Positions 7,469 through 13,483 of a stretch of 13,483 nucleotides of DNA are shown one piece after another. The translations under genes were made by a program, and so were the position numbers. Each line of letters begins with the position of its first letter. Within the stretch, counting starts at the first letter, position 1. The stretch lies in NCBI GenBank assembly GCA_964390795.1, contig CAYMLQ010000133.1, positions 1 through 13,483 on the forward strand, in the 5' to 3' direction. This DNA comes from CAYMLQ01 sp964390795. Its GTDB lineage: Bacteria > Verrucomicrobiota > Kiritimatiellia > RFP12 > UBA1067. Below the pieces are notes generated by a model, which saw nothing but the letters and a program-made list of their open reading frames with translations, had not been told where the DNA came from and made no database searches.

Positions 7469-7759
7469 ATGAATACGACTATACCGTGCGATACCGTCCG
7501 TTTTACCACAAAAGGCCAGGTGGTGATTCCTCAACGGCTGCGTAAGCTCTTCCTCATTGAGGACGGAACCCGCGCCATTGTGTCCGCCACGGACGAGGGC
7601 ATCTTGCTCAAACCGGTGACCGCCGCCATGATCGAGCGCGGCTTTGGCCTGCTCCGACGCAAGCCCGGCGACAAGCCCCTGGCCGAAGCATGGGCCGAGC
7701 ACACGCGTGAGGAACGCGAGAAGGAGGAGGCGAAATATGTCCGCCACGGTTCTCGATAG
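7469..7759 (+). CDS. AbrB/SpoVT-type antitoxin
   Basis: 96 residues with an N-terminal swapped-hairpin AbrB DNA-binding domain: VRFTTKGQVVIPQRLRK (10-26), then a second strand pair ending GILLKPV (44-50). The charged C-terminal tail (about 65-96, rich in E, R and K) is where such antitoxins usually bind and block the toxin. An in-frame TTG at 7427 would add 14 residues, but it lies before the -35 box and has no ribosome site, so ATG 7469 is preferred. The gene overlaps the PIN toxin gene by 23 bases, the normal antitoxin-first order. It should neutralise the downstream ribonuclease and repress the shared promoter; both roles follow from the family and gene order, not from tests. Confidence 0.88.
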   Translation: MNTTIPCDTVRFTTKGQVVIPQRLRKLFLIEDGTRAIVSATDEGILLKPVTAAMIERGFGLLRRKPGDKPLAEAWAEHTREEREKEEAKYVRHGSR

Positions 7760-8141
7760 TTACGCCCTCATCGCCTTCTTCCGGGGCGAGGCGGCGGGCG
7801 TCCCGGTCAAGGAACTCCTCCAGAAAGCGGGCAAGGCCGACAAACCTGTGCATATGACCGAGGTCAACTACGCGGAGGCCCAATACATGATCCTCCGCAA
7901 GGACGGCGCGGAGGCCTGGGCCGAAGCCGCCAGAATTCTAAGCGCCCTGCCCATCGAGTTCCATCCGGCGGACCGCGGACTGGCCGATCTGGCGGCCGAC
8001 TTCAAAGCCCGCTTCAGGCTCAGTCTGGCCGACGCTTTCGCCGCCGCGCTGGCTAAGCGATACAAGGCAGAACTCGCCACCGGCGACCCGGAATTCAAGT
8101 CGCTGGAAAAGGAAATCCGAATCCACTGGCTGAAAGGCTGA
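7737..8141 (+). CDS. PIN-domain ribonuclease toxin (VapC-like)
   Basis: 134 residues forming a complete PIN domain, a Mg2+-dependent RNase fold used by type II toxins. The acidic residues expected in the active site are visible: D7 in VLDSYALIAFF, E42 in MTEVNYAEAQY, D99 in LSLADAFAAALA, and D117 in LATGDPEF. The last block, with the ATGDPEF loop followed by a short beta strand, is typical of VapC. I chose ATG 7737 because AAGGAGGAGG lies 6 bases upstream and the PIN domain begins at residue 4; a longer in-frame start at 7644 would add only arginine-rich out-of-frame sequence from the antitoxin gene. The RNA target cannot be read from sequence. The gene appears intact, so the module is likely active. 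Confidence 0.9.
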   Translation: MSATVLDSYALIAFFRGEAAGVPVKELLQKAGKADKPVHMTEVNYAEAQYMILRKDGAEAWAEAARILSALPIEFHPADRGLADLAADFKARFRLSLADAFAAALAKRYKAELATGDPEFKSLEKEIRIHWLKG

Positions 8142-8157
8142 AGCAATAATCTGGGGA

Positions 8158-8194
8158 TTGACAAGCCCCTGCGGATTTAGGATGCTAGCAGCAT
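8158..8194 (+). promoter_or_regulatory. Possible promoter and small palindrome before the oxidoreductase
   Basis: A perfect -35 hexamer, TTGACA (8158-8163), is followed after 17 bases by GATGCT (8181-8186), a weak -10 with three of six matches. Overlapping the -10 and probable start is a 5-bp inverted repeat with a 3-base centre, ATGCT-AGC-AGCAT (8182-8194), which could be a repressor half-site pair. A strong -35 with a weak -10 plus a palindrome suggests regulated expression, but the evidence is thin. Confidence 0.4.
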
Positions 8195-8229
8195 AGTTTG
8201 GTTGAATCGTTTGATAGGGAGATCTGGAA

Positions 8230-9294
8230 ATGGCGAAGCAAGAGAAAGTGTTGAAGCGTGTCGCAGTCGTCGGTTTCGGTTTCATGGGGCGCATGCACTA
8301 CGGGTGCTGGAAGAAGGTCAAAGGGGCGAAGGTCGTGGCGCTTTGCGACAAGGACGCGTCCCAGTTCAAGTCCCCGGTGCAGGGCGGAAATCTGGCGGGG
8401 GCGGATGCGTCGACCGATTTCGGCGACGCGGTGATTTACGATGACTTTGACCGGATGCTGGCCGAGGCCAAGCCGGACGTGATCTCGCTGACGCTGCCGA
8501 CGCCGCTGCATGTGCCGCTGACCGTGAAGGCCTTGAAGGCCGGCATCAGCGTGCTGTGCGAGAAGCCGATGGCGCTGGACGCCGCAGCCTGCGAGGCGAT
8601 GGTGAAGGCCGCGAAGCGTGCGCCCAACGGCGCGCGTCTGATGATCGCGCAGTGCCTGCGCTTCTGGCCCTGCTACGTCTACCTTAAGAAGCTGGTGGAC
8701 AGCAAAAAGTACGGCAAGGTGCTGGCTGCTTCGTTCCGCCGTTTCAGCGCGCCTCCGGGCTGGGGCAAGGGCAAGAGCTGGTTCGTGGATGAGAGCAAGA
8801 GCGGCGGTGTGGCGCTTGACCTGCACATCCATGACACCGACATCGTGCAGTTCCTTTTCGGCATGCCCAAAGCGGTGACGAGTTCAGCGTCCTACGCGAA
8901 GGACGGGGCGATGCAGTACATCTCGACGCTCTACGATGTGGGCGGCGCGGCGGTGACGGCCGAGGGGAGCTGGTGCATGACGCCGACGCTGGGCTTCGAG
9001 GCGAGCTACATCGTGACGTTCGAGAAGGCGGTCGTGGTGCTGGACGCCAAGCGCGAAAAGCCGCTGTGCGTGTATCCCTTGAAGGGCGAGCCGAGCGTGC
9101 CGAAACTGCCGGAGGGCGACGGGTACGAACACGAGATCCAATGGTTTATGGACGTGCTGTGCGGCAAGAAGGTCGCGTGCGTGACTACGCCGGAGCAGTC
9201 GCGCGACTCGGTGCGGATTGTGGACGCGGAGAAGAAGTCGGCAAAGACGGGTAAGACGGTGAGGGTGGGAAGTTCTAAAGTGCTAAAGTGCTAG
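8230..9294 (+). CDS. Gfo/Idh/MocA-family NAD(P)-dependent oxidoreductase
   Basis: Sugar or cyclitol dehydrogenase of 354 residues. The N-terminal Rossmann fold has GFGFMG (15-20) and VVALCDKD after the second strand. The family signature EKPMALD (111-117) supplies the lysine K112 that acts in catalysis, and the C-terminal domain contains GGVALDLHIHDTD (192-204) with the usual D197 and H201 near the substrate. The ATG has GGGAG upstream. No signal peptide is visible, so it is cytoplasmic. The last residues, SSKVLKC, are encoded by the octamer repeat at 9275-9354, which also supplies the stop codon; the native C-terminus may once have been shorter or different. It is followed by a TIM-barrel isomerase, a common pairing in pathways that oxidise and epimerise sugars. 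The exact substrate is unknown. Confidence 0.92.
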   Translation: MAKQEKVLKRVAVVGFGFMGRMHYGCWKKVKGAKVVALCDKDASQFKSPVQGGNLAGADASTDFGDAVIYDDFDRMLAEAKPDVISLTLPTPLHVPLTVKALKAGISVLCEKPMALDAAACEAMVKAAKRAPNGARLMIAQCLRFWPCYVYLKKLVDSKKYGKVLAASFRRFSAPPGWGKGKSWFVDESKSGGVALDLHIHDTDIVQFLFGMPKAVTSSASYAKDGAMQYISTLYDVGGAAVTAEGSWCMTPTLGFEASYIVTFEKAVVVLDAKREKPLCVYPLKGEPSVPKLPEGDGYEHEIQWFMDVLCGKKVACVTTPEQSRDSVRIVDAEKKSAKTGKTVRVGSSKVLKC

Positions 9295-9354
9295 AGTGCT
9301 AAAGTGCTAGAGTGCTGGAGTGCGAACGTGCTTGAGTTGTGGAGTTTTGGAGTG
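9275..9354 (+). repeat. Ten-copy octamer tandem repeat (CTAAAGTG type)
   Basis: From 9275 the sequence has an 8-base period: CTAAAGTG twice, CTAGAGTG, CTAAAGTG, CTAGAGTG, CTGGAGTG, then decaying copies CGAACGTG, CTTGAGTT, GTGGAGTT and TTGGAGTG. It begins inside the oxidoreductase gene, provides its TAG stop (9292-9294) in the third unit, and fills most of the gap before the isomerase. It is AT-richer than the surroundings. The gradient from identical to degraded units suggests growth by slippage at the left end. Confidence 0.9.
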
Positions 9355-9380
9355 AACGTGTAGATGAGGGGGATGAACGT

Positions 9381-10196
9381 ATGAAACTATGCGGTAAGTG
9401 GCCGATCAGCGTGTGCAGCTGGTCGTTCAGGAAGGGGATCGACGAGATCGGTTCGATCATGACGGCGCTGGGGCTGGAGCATGTCAATCTGGCGATCGCT
9501 CCGGCGCTGGGTCCGGACGGCGAGGCGTATCTGGAGGCGGTGCGGCGGCAGGGCTGGACCGTGACGGCGGGCATGATGAATTTCGACTACGAGGATTACA
9601 CCACGTTGGATACGATCAAGGTGACGGGCGGCATCGCGCCGGACGCGCACTGGCCTGCGGGTGGAGAGGCGTTCGCCAAGGCCGCGAAGATCACGGCGGA
9701 GTTGGGCTCCAAGTACATCATGATGCATGTGGGGTTTCTGGATCACACGGATCACGCTTATGCCAGAAAGTTCTATGACCGCGTACGCGCTCTGGGCGAC
9801 AGCGCAGGCGAGGCGGGGGTGTCGCTGCTGATGGAAACCGGGCAGGAGACTGCGGAGGATCTGCAACGTTTCGTAGAGACGCTGAACCATCCGAACGTGC
9901 TGCTCAATTTCGATCCGGCCAATCTGATCCTGTACAACAAGGATGAGCCGCTGCCTGCGCTGCGCCGCCTGGCGCCTTGGATCCGGCACATCCACATCAA
10001 GGACGCGCTCCGCACGACGGTGCCCGGAACCTGGGGAAGCGAAGTGGTGTGGGGCGAGGGCCAGGTCAACGCCTTCGAGTTCCTGAACGTTTTGGCGGAG
10101 ATCGGGTATGAAGGCGCCGTCGCGGTCGAGCGTGAGGCGGGCGACCAGCGGGTGAGGGATATCACGACGGCGGTGCGCCGTCTGAGGGCGTTCTGA
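9381..10196 (+). CDS. TIM-barrel sugar phosphate isomerase/epimerase family protein
   Basis: 271 residues of the xylose isomerase-like / AP endonuclease 2-like TIM-barrel family, which moves carbonyls or inverts stereocentres of sugars using a divalent metal. Metal and substrate residues are visible: H116 in MMHVG, E152 in METGQE, D178 in NFDPANL, H203/H205 and D208 in HIHIKDA, E226 in GEGQVN, and E250 in VAVEREAG. ATG 9381 is chosen because GAGGGGG lies just upstream and the barrel's first strand (PISVCSWSF) starts at residue 8. The in-frame start at 9339 would lie in the octamer repeat. No signal peptide is seen. It very likely works with the preceding Gfo/Idh/MocA oxidoreductase on the same sugar derivative. 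The strong hairpin at 10211-10244 follows. Confidence 0.9.
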   Translation: MKLCGKWPISVCSWSFRKGIDEIGSIMTALGLEHVNLAIAPALGPDGEAYLEAVRRQGWTVTAGMMNFDYEDYTTLDTIKVTGGIAPDAHWPAGGEAFAKAAKITAELGSKYIMMHVGFLDHTDHAYARKFYDRVRALGDSAGEAGVSLLMETGQETAEDLQRFVETLNHPNVLLNFDPANLILYNKDEPLPALRRLAPWIRHIHIKDALRTTVPGTWGSEVVWGEGQVNAFEFLNVLAEIGYEGAVAVEREAGDQRVRDITTAVRRLRAF

Positions 10197-10210
10197 AACG
10201 GGCGCTCTGA

Positions 10211-10244
10211 GGGGGCAAACGGGGAGTTTTCCCCGTTTGCGCCC
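10211..10244. terminator. Strong hairpin after the isomerase gene, no U tract
   Basis: GCAAACGGGGA (10215-10225) and TCCCCGTTTGC (10230-10240) form a perfect 11-bp stem with a 4-base loop; after one G-G mismatch, three more G-C pairs extend it to 10211-10244. It lies between the isomerase stop and the nqr promoter, the right place to end the upstream transcript. No run of T follows on either strand, so it is not a textbook intrinsic terminator; it may act with Rho or protect the RNA 3' end. Confidence 0.6.
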
Positions 10245-10251
10245 AGTGGCA

Positions 10252-10280
10252 TTGAAAGCGTAAGGCCGTTGCGTTATCAT
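10252..10280 (+). promoter_or_regulatory. Near-consensus sigma-70 promoter of the nqr operon
   Basis: TTGAAA (10252-10257), exactly 17 bases, then TATCAT (10275-10280); each hexamer matches consensus at five of six positions. The start of transcription would be near 10287, followed by GGGAGG (10293-10298) and the nqrB ATG at 10304. The leader also contains a small CCCAT/GTGGG self-complementary element (10281-10295) that touches the ribosome site; any effect is speculative. This is the best promoter in the window and implies that the operon starts with nqrB. Confidence 0.75.
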
Positions 10281-10303
10281 CCCATTTTAAGTGGGAGGTC
10301 AGC

Positions 10304-11302
10304 ATGCCGCAGCAAACTAAGTGGGTCAATTGGCAGCAGCCGATGAAGCGCGTGCTTTTTGCCTGCGCACCGCTGGCGGCGGAGTCGGTCTATTTTTTCG
10401 GCTGGCGCGTTCTCGCGATGATGGCGCTGGTGGCCCTCGTCGCGTATGTTACGGAGCTTGCCTTCACCCGCCAATGGAAAGAGCCGGTCTCGTCGGCGGT
10501 GTTCGTGTCCGCCGTTCTGTTCACGTTCTCCCTTCCCCCGACGCTGCCGTTCTGGATGGCGGCGCTGGGTATCGTGTTCGGCATCGTGTTCGGCAAGATG
10601 GTCTACGGCGGGTTCGGGCGGAACGTGTTCAACCCGGCGCTGACGGGCCGCGCCTTCGTCTACATCAGTTTCGGCAACTATATGACCGCGCAGTGGGTTG
10701 AGCCCTGGACGCGCTTCCCGGCCGGCCTGGTGCGCTGGGGCTGGACCGCAGCCTCTGCTCCTCCGGATGTGATCACGACGGCTACGCCGGGCATGCTGCT
10801 GAAGCTGCCCGCAGCCGCTCTGGCCGAGCGCGGTGTGGCGGCGGGCGATTTGTCGTTTTGGAATCTGTTCCTCGGCGACTGCTCGGGCGTGATCGGTGGC
10901 ACCAGCGCGGTGTTGACCATCCTTTGCGGGCTTTACCTCCTCTGGACGAAAGCCGCCAATTACCGCATCGTTCTCTCCGGTTTTCTGGGCTACGCAGTTG
11001 TGCAAACGCTCCTGTGGCAGCTTGGCTTGGGCCATGCGCCGGATCCGCTGCGGGCAGCCATGGCGGGCAGCCTGGTGATCGGCATCTTCTTCTACGCGAC
11101 CGACCCAATTTCGGCGGCCCAGACGAATGTGGGCAGGTGGATCTACGGCGCGTTCATCGGCGCGATGTCGTCCCTGATCGCCACGTTTTCCGCATGGCCG
11201 GCAGGCACCATGTTCGCGATCTTGCTGGCGAACATGTTCGCGCCCATCACGGATTACGTTGTCCGGCTTGTGCAAGGCATCCCGCAAAAGGCACCCGCGT
11301 GA
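10304..11302 (+). CDS. nqrB: Na+-translocating NADH:quinone reductase subunit B
   Basis: Polytopic membrane subunit that carries a covalent FMN and forms the Na+ path and quinone-side part of NQR. The 332 residues show many membrane helices and the NqrB landmarks GGFGRNVFNPALTGRAF (102-118), the flavin site DVITTATP (155-162) with T161 as likely FMN acceptor, the segment GGTSAVLTIL, DPISAAQTNVGRWIYGAFIG, and the end TMFAILLANMFAPITDYVV. Compared with the well-known Vibrio protein (over 400 residues) it lacks much of the N-terminal extension. RnfD is the paralogue of similar length, but the C-terminal signatures and the following nqrC-D-E-F order favour NqrB. The middle residue of the flavin motif, usually G in D-x-x-(S/T)-G-A-T, is T here. 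GGGAGG precedes the ATG. Confidence 0.88.
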   Translation: MPQQTKWVNWQQPMKRVLFACAPLAAESVYFFGWRVLAMMALVALVAYVTELAFTRQWKEPVSSAVFVSAVLFTFSLPPTLPFWMAALGIVFGIVFGKMVYGGFGRNVFNPALTGRAFVYISFGNYMTAQWVEPWTRFPAGLVRWGWTAASAPPDVITTATPGMLLKLPAAALAERGVAAGDLSFWNLFLGDCSGVIGGTSAVLTILCGLYLLWTKAANYRIVLSGFLGYAVVQTLLWQLGLGHAPDPLRAAMAGSLVIGIFFYATDPISAAQTNVGRWIYGAFIGAMSSLIATFSAWPAGTMFAILLANMFAPITDYVVRLVQGIPQKAPA

Positions 11303-11913
11303 TGAATGCACGCCTGAAAGAGGGTCTGCGGACCACCGGCTTCATGTTCGGGCTGACGCTGGTTGTGATCGCCTGCGTGTCCGCGCTCCAACTCGCAACC
11401 GCCGAGCGCGTGGAGCGCAATGCCGCGCTCTTCCTACAGCGGGCGGTCATGGAGGTCGCGGGCGTACACGTGCCGGAAGATCCGGTCGCGGTGGGGGACT
11501 GGTTCCGACAGTCGGTGGACGCTGAGCCTGCGGAAGCGCCGACGCGCTTCCGTGTGCGCGATGTCGAGGCGGGAAAGGTCCGAGCCCTGGTGTATACGCG
11601 CCAGGGCCGGGGGCTGTGGGGACTGATTACCGCGGTCGTCGGCATCGATCCCGCGAAGCGCGCGTTCCGGCAGATCCGGTTTCTTGATCAGAACGAAACG
11701 CCGGGCCTTGGCGCGCGGATCACCGAGGCGTGGTTCATGGCGCAGATCGAAGGGAAGACCGGCCCGTTTGTGCTGAAGCCCGAAGGCACGCGCTCGACCG
11801 CGCCGACGGAAATCGACGGAATCACCGGCGCCACGATCACGTCGGTTGCGGTCCTGGATATGCTCAACGGGGTGCTGCTCAACGCGGAGAAGGAAAAGGA
11901 GGCTGCCAAATGA
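11302..11913 (+). CDS. nqrC: Na+-translocating NADH:quinone reductase subunit C (covalent-FMN)
   Basis: Subunit with one N-terminal membrane helix (about 12-33) and an extracytoplasmic FMN-binding domain. In 203 residues one sees GRGLWGLITAVVGID (102-116), FLDQNETPGLGARI (127-140), and DGITGATIT (172-180), matching the flavin attachment pattern D-x-x-(S/T)-G-A-T with T178 as acceptor. Attachment requires the flavin transferase ApbE, not present in the window. The start overlaps the nqrB stop by one base (TGATG), indicating coupled translation. The length is nearer to RnfG (about 200) than to Vibrio NqrC (about 257), so the assignment leans on operon order. The 3' end overlaps nqrD in an ATGA. 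Confidence 0.87.
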   Translation: MNARLKEGLRTTGFMFGLTLVVIACVSALQLATAERVERNAALFLQRAVMEVAGVHVPEDPVAVGDWFRQSVDAEPAEAPTRFRVRDVEAGKVRALVYTRQGRGLWGLITAVVGIDPAKRAFRQIRFLDQNETPGLGARITEAWFMAQIEGKTGPFVLKPEGTRSTAPTEIDGITGATITSVAVLDMLNGVLLNAEKEKEAAK

Positions 11914-12527
11914 CGTCCTCGCGGAATTGGAAGCTGTTCAGGGAGAACCTCAGCACGCAGAACCCGATCTTCGTGCAGGTGCTGGGGATTTGCTCGACTC
12001 TGGCCGTGACGAACGTGGTCAAGAATACGCTGGTGATGTGCCTGGGCCTGATCTTCGTCACCGCACTTTCCAATCTTGCGCTCTCGCTGATTCGCAACTG
12101 GATACCCCCGCGGGTCCGCATGATGGTGGAGGTTCTCGTGATCGCCTGCATGGTAATCCTCGTGGACATCTATTTGAAAGCGTATTACCCCGACATCTCA
12201 CGGCAGCTCGGTCCTTACGTCGGGCTGATCATCACCAACTGCATCGTCATGGGCCACACCGAGGCGGTCGCGCTGACGAGTCCGCCGATCCCCGCTCTCG
12301 TTGACGGGTTTTCGGCGGGAGTCGGCTACTCGTATGTCCTGCTTCTGATCGCCCTCTGCCGCGAACTGCTCGGCACCGGCGCCGTCTGGGGCGTTCAGGT
12401 GCTGGGGCCGCATTGGGTGAACTGGTCGATCATGGTCATGGCGCCGGGCGGGTTCTTCGTGCTGGCGGTGTTTGTCTGGATCGTCAAGGGGGTGGGCTCG
12501 CGGCCGGCCCGGGAAGCGAAGGCGTGA
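11910..12527 (+). CDS. nqrD: Na+-translocating NADH:quinone reductase subunit D
   Basis: Integral membrane subunit of 205 residues, the normal NqrD size, with about six helices. Typical stretches are NPIFVQVLGICSTLAVTN (18-35), YYPDISRQLGPYVGLIITNC (92-111) and LIALCRELLGTG. C28 and C111 are the two cysteines that, with two in NqrE, hold the iron centre in the middle of the membrane in characterised NQR. The usual MGRAEAFA motif reads MGHTEAVA here. GGAGG at 11898-11902 lies 7 bases before the ATG, and the ATG overlaps the nqrC stop. RnfE is the paralogue; the YPDISRQLGPYVGLIITNC block and gene order support NqrD. Confidence 0.92.
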   Translation: MTSSRNWKLFRENLSTQNPIFVQVLGICSTLAVTNVVKNTLVMCLGLIFVTALSNLALSLIRNWIPPRVRMMVEVLVIACMVILVDIYLKAYYPDISRQLGPYVGLIITNCIVMGHTEAVALTSPPIPALVDGFSAGVGYSYVLLLIALCRELLGTGAVWGVQVLGPHWVNWSIMVMAPGGFFVLAVFVWIVKGVGSRPAREAKA

Positions 12528-12528
12528 C

Positions 12529-13122
12529 ATGCAAGAGCTTGGGTTTTTCACCATCTTGTTCTCGGCGGTCTTCACCAACAACATCCTCCTGATCAACTAT
12601 CTGGGGATGTGTTCCTTCCTCGCCGTATCGCGCGAGGTCAAGGCCTCGCTCGGGTTGGGGACAGCCGTTTTCTTTGTAACCGCCGCGACCACCGCGCTGA
12701 ACTGGGTGGTTTACTATCATATCCTCGTTCCGCTGAACCTGGTTTACCTGCGCTTCATCGTGTTTATCGTGGTGATCGCCGCCTTTGTGCAGCTTGTGGA
12801 GATGATCATCGAGCGCGTTTCGGAGCCGCTCTACCAGGCGCTGGGCATCTTCCTGCCGCTCATCACGGTGAACTGCGCGATTCTGGGCGCGTGCCTCTTT
12901 ATGGTGATCCGCGACTACTCGTTCGGTCAGGCCTGCGCCTACGGGGCGGGTGCGGGGTTTGGCTGGGCGTTGGCCATCATGGCGATGGCAGGGATCCGCC
13001 AGCGGCTCTCGCTGCGCTCGCGCATCCCGCGCGGCCTAGAAGGCCCGGGCATCGCGCTGATCATCGCGGGCACGATGGCTCTTGCGTTCATGGGCTTTAA
13101 CGGGATGGTGAGCCTAAACTAA
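12529..13122 (+). CDS. nqrE: Na+-translocating NADH:quinone reductase subunit E
   Basis: Integral membrane subunit of 197 residues, inverted in topology relative to NqrD. The NqrE signatures are clear: FTNNILLINYLGMCSFLAVSREV (15-37), ERVSEPLYQALGIFLPLITVNCAILGA (95-121) and RDYSF. C28 and C116 are the expected iron ligands shared with NqrD. It begins one base after the nqrD stop and ends two bases before nqrF, so the five genes must be one transcript. All recognisable motifs are intact. RnfA is the paralogue, but the GMCSFLAVS and NCAILGA context, together with an NqrF downstream, argues for NqrE. Confidence 0.94.
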   Translation: MQELGFFTILFSAVFTNNILLINYLGMCSFLAVSREVKASLGLGTAVFFVTAATTALNWVVYYHILVPLNLVYLRFIVFIVVIAAFVQLVEMIIERVSEPLYQALGIFLPLITVNCAILGACLFMVIRDYSFGQACAYGAGAGFGWALAIMAMAGIRQRLSLRSRIPRGLEGPGIALIIAGTMALAFMGFNGMVSLN

Positions 13123-13124
13123 CC

Positions 13125-13483
13125 ATGATGGAACTCCTCATAGCGGTCGGTGTGATGTGCGCGATCAACACGGTGCTCGCGATCCTGCTGGTGATCGCGG
13201 ACGCCACGATCGCCAATTACGGCGACTGCACGATCACGATCAACGACAGCAAGAAGGTGACTGTTCAGGGCGGGCGCTCGCTGCTGAACGTGCTCAAGGA
13301 CCAGCAGATCTTTATCCCGTCATCCTGCGGCGGGCGAGGTTCGTGCGGGCTGTGCAAGGTGACCGTACTCGAAGGCGCTGGCGCGCTGCTGCCCACGGAG
13401 AGCCCCTGGCTCACGCCGGAAGAGCAGAAGGCCAATGTCCGGCTCTCCTGCCAGGTGAAGGTCAAGCGCGACCTCCGCATCCA
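13125..13483 (+). CDS. nqrF: Na+-translocating NADH:quinone reductase subunit F, N-terminal part (runs off window)
   Basis: NqrF is the NADH-oxidising entry subunit: a membrane anchor, a 2Fe-2S ferredoxin-like domain, then an FAD/NADH reductase domain. The window shows 119 codons with no stop: an N-terminal helix (about 3-25), a short linker, and a plant-type ferredoxin domain with cysteines C68, C74, C77 and C109 (PSSCGGRGSCGLC, then LSCQ). The FAD and NADH domains must lie beyond base 13483. Two adjacent ATGs (13125 and 13128) are in frame and I cannot choose between them; I use the first. It starts two bases after nqrE. The anchor-plus-ferredoxin architecture is what separates this operon from Rnf, which uses RnfB and RnfC instead. 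Confidence 0.93.
   Translation, partial: MMELLIAVGVMCAINTVLAILLVIADATIANYGDCTITINDSKKVTVQGGRSLLNVLKDQQIFIPSSCGGRGSCGLCKVTVLEGAGALLPTESPWLTPEEQKANVRLSCQVKVKRDLRI

Noticed and set aside
8153..8170. GGGG/CCCC self-complementarity around the TTGACA as a terminator of the toxin gene
   Set aside because: Only four pairs with a 9-base loop and no T run.
9275..9354. The tandem octamers as a CRISPR array or as iterons of an origin
   Set aside because: Units are only 8 bases with no spacers, and no replication initiator or AT-rich unwinding region is nearby; simple tandem repeat fits better.
9387..11311. Two long minus-strand frames opposite the isomerase and nqrB (9387-10280 and 10277-11311)
   Set aside because: Both are rich in R, H and Q, lack recognisable domains and lie opposite well-supported genes.
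10304..13483. The membrane complex as Rnf rather than Nqr
   Set aside because: NqrB and NqrC sizes fit Rnf, but the final gene has a membrane helix plus a plant-type 2Fe-2S domain (NqrF), and the D and E subunits carry Nqr signatures; no RnfB or RnfC is present.

Overview
The window reads as a chromosomal segment of a GC-rich Gram-negative bacterium. I would place it in the PVC group, most likely Kiritimatiellota or a neighbouring Verrucomicrobiota/Lentisphaerota lineage. This rests on three things: a divergent FtsZ in an otherwise ordinary ddl-ftsQ-ftsA-ftsZ cluster, a Na+-translocating NQR operon, and secreted hydrolase and sugar-oxidoreductase genes typical of polysaccharide-degrading members of that group. 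The placement is inference; no rRNA or marker tree can be run here. All convincing genes lie on the + strand.

Bases 1-3924 are the 3' end of a division and cell wall (dcw) cluster: the C-terminal two thirds of D-alanine--D-alanine ligase, then ftsQ, ftsA and ftsZ with tight spacing (ATGA overlap between ftsA and ftsZ). FtsZ keeps its C-terminal FtsA-binding peptide but has substitutions in the T1, T4 and T7 loops, including the second catalytic aspartate. A secreted beta-propeller protein with PNGN repeats follows ftsZ after only 36 bases.

Bases 5034-9380 are accessory. A 750-residue secreted alpha/beta hydrolase appears to be an internal duplication whose N-terminal copy has lost the nucleophile. 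A 10-bp perfect inverted repeat sits upstream of its -10 box. Next comes an AbrB/PIN toxin-antitoxin pair whose promoter places the start of transcription essentially at the antitoxin ATG. On the minus strand just before it is a possible remnant of a gene end. A Gfo/Idh/MocA oxidoreductase and a TIM-barrel sugar isomerase/epimerase follow, separated by an octamer tandem repeat that runs through the oxidoreductase stop codon.

Bases 10211-13483 hold a strong hairpin, a near-consensus sigma-70 promoter and then nqrB, nqrC, nqrD, nqrE and the start of nqrF, almost without spacing. nqrA is not at the head of this operon, and NqrB and NqrC are short. The NQR complex would pump Na+ while oxidising NADH, with electrons passing through the NqrF 2Fe-2S centre, the NqrD/E cysteine iron site and covalent flavins on NqrC and NqrB.

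I do not see a wholly new multi-gene system. The best leads are the degenerate FtsZ, the duplicated hydrolase with a dead domain, the NqrA-less operon, the octamer repeat and the leaderless toxin-antitoxin promoter.
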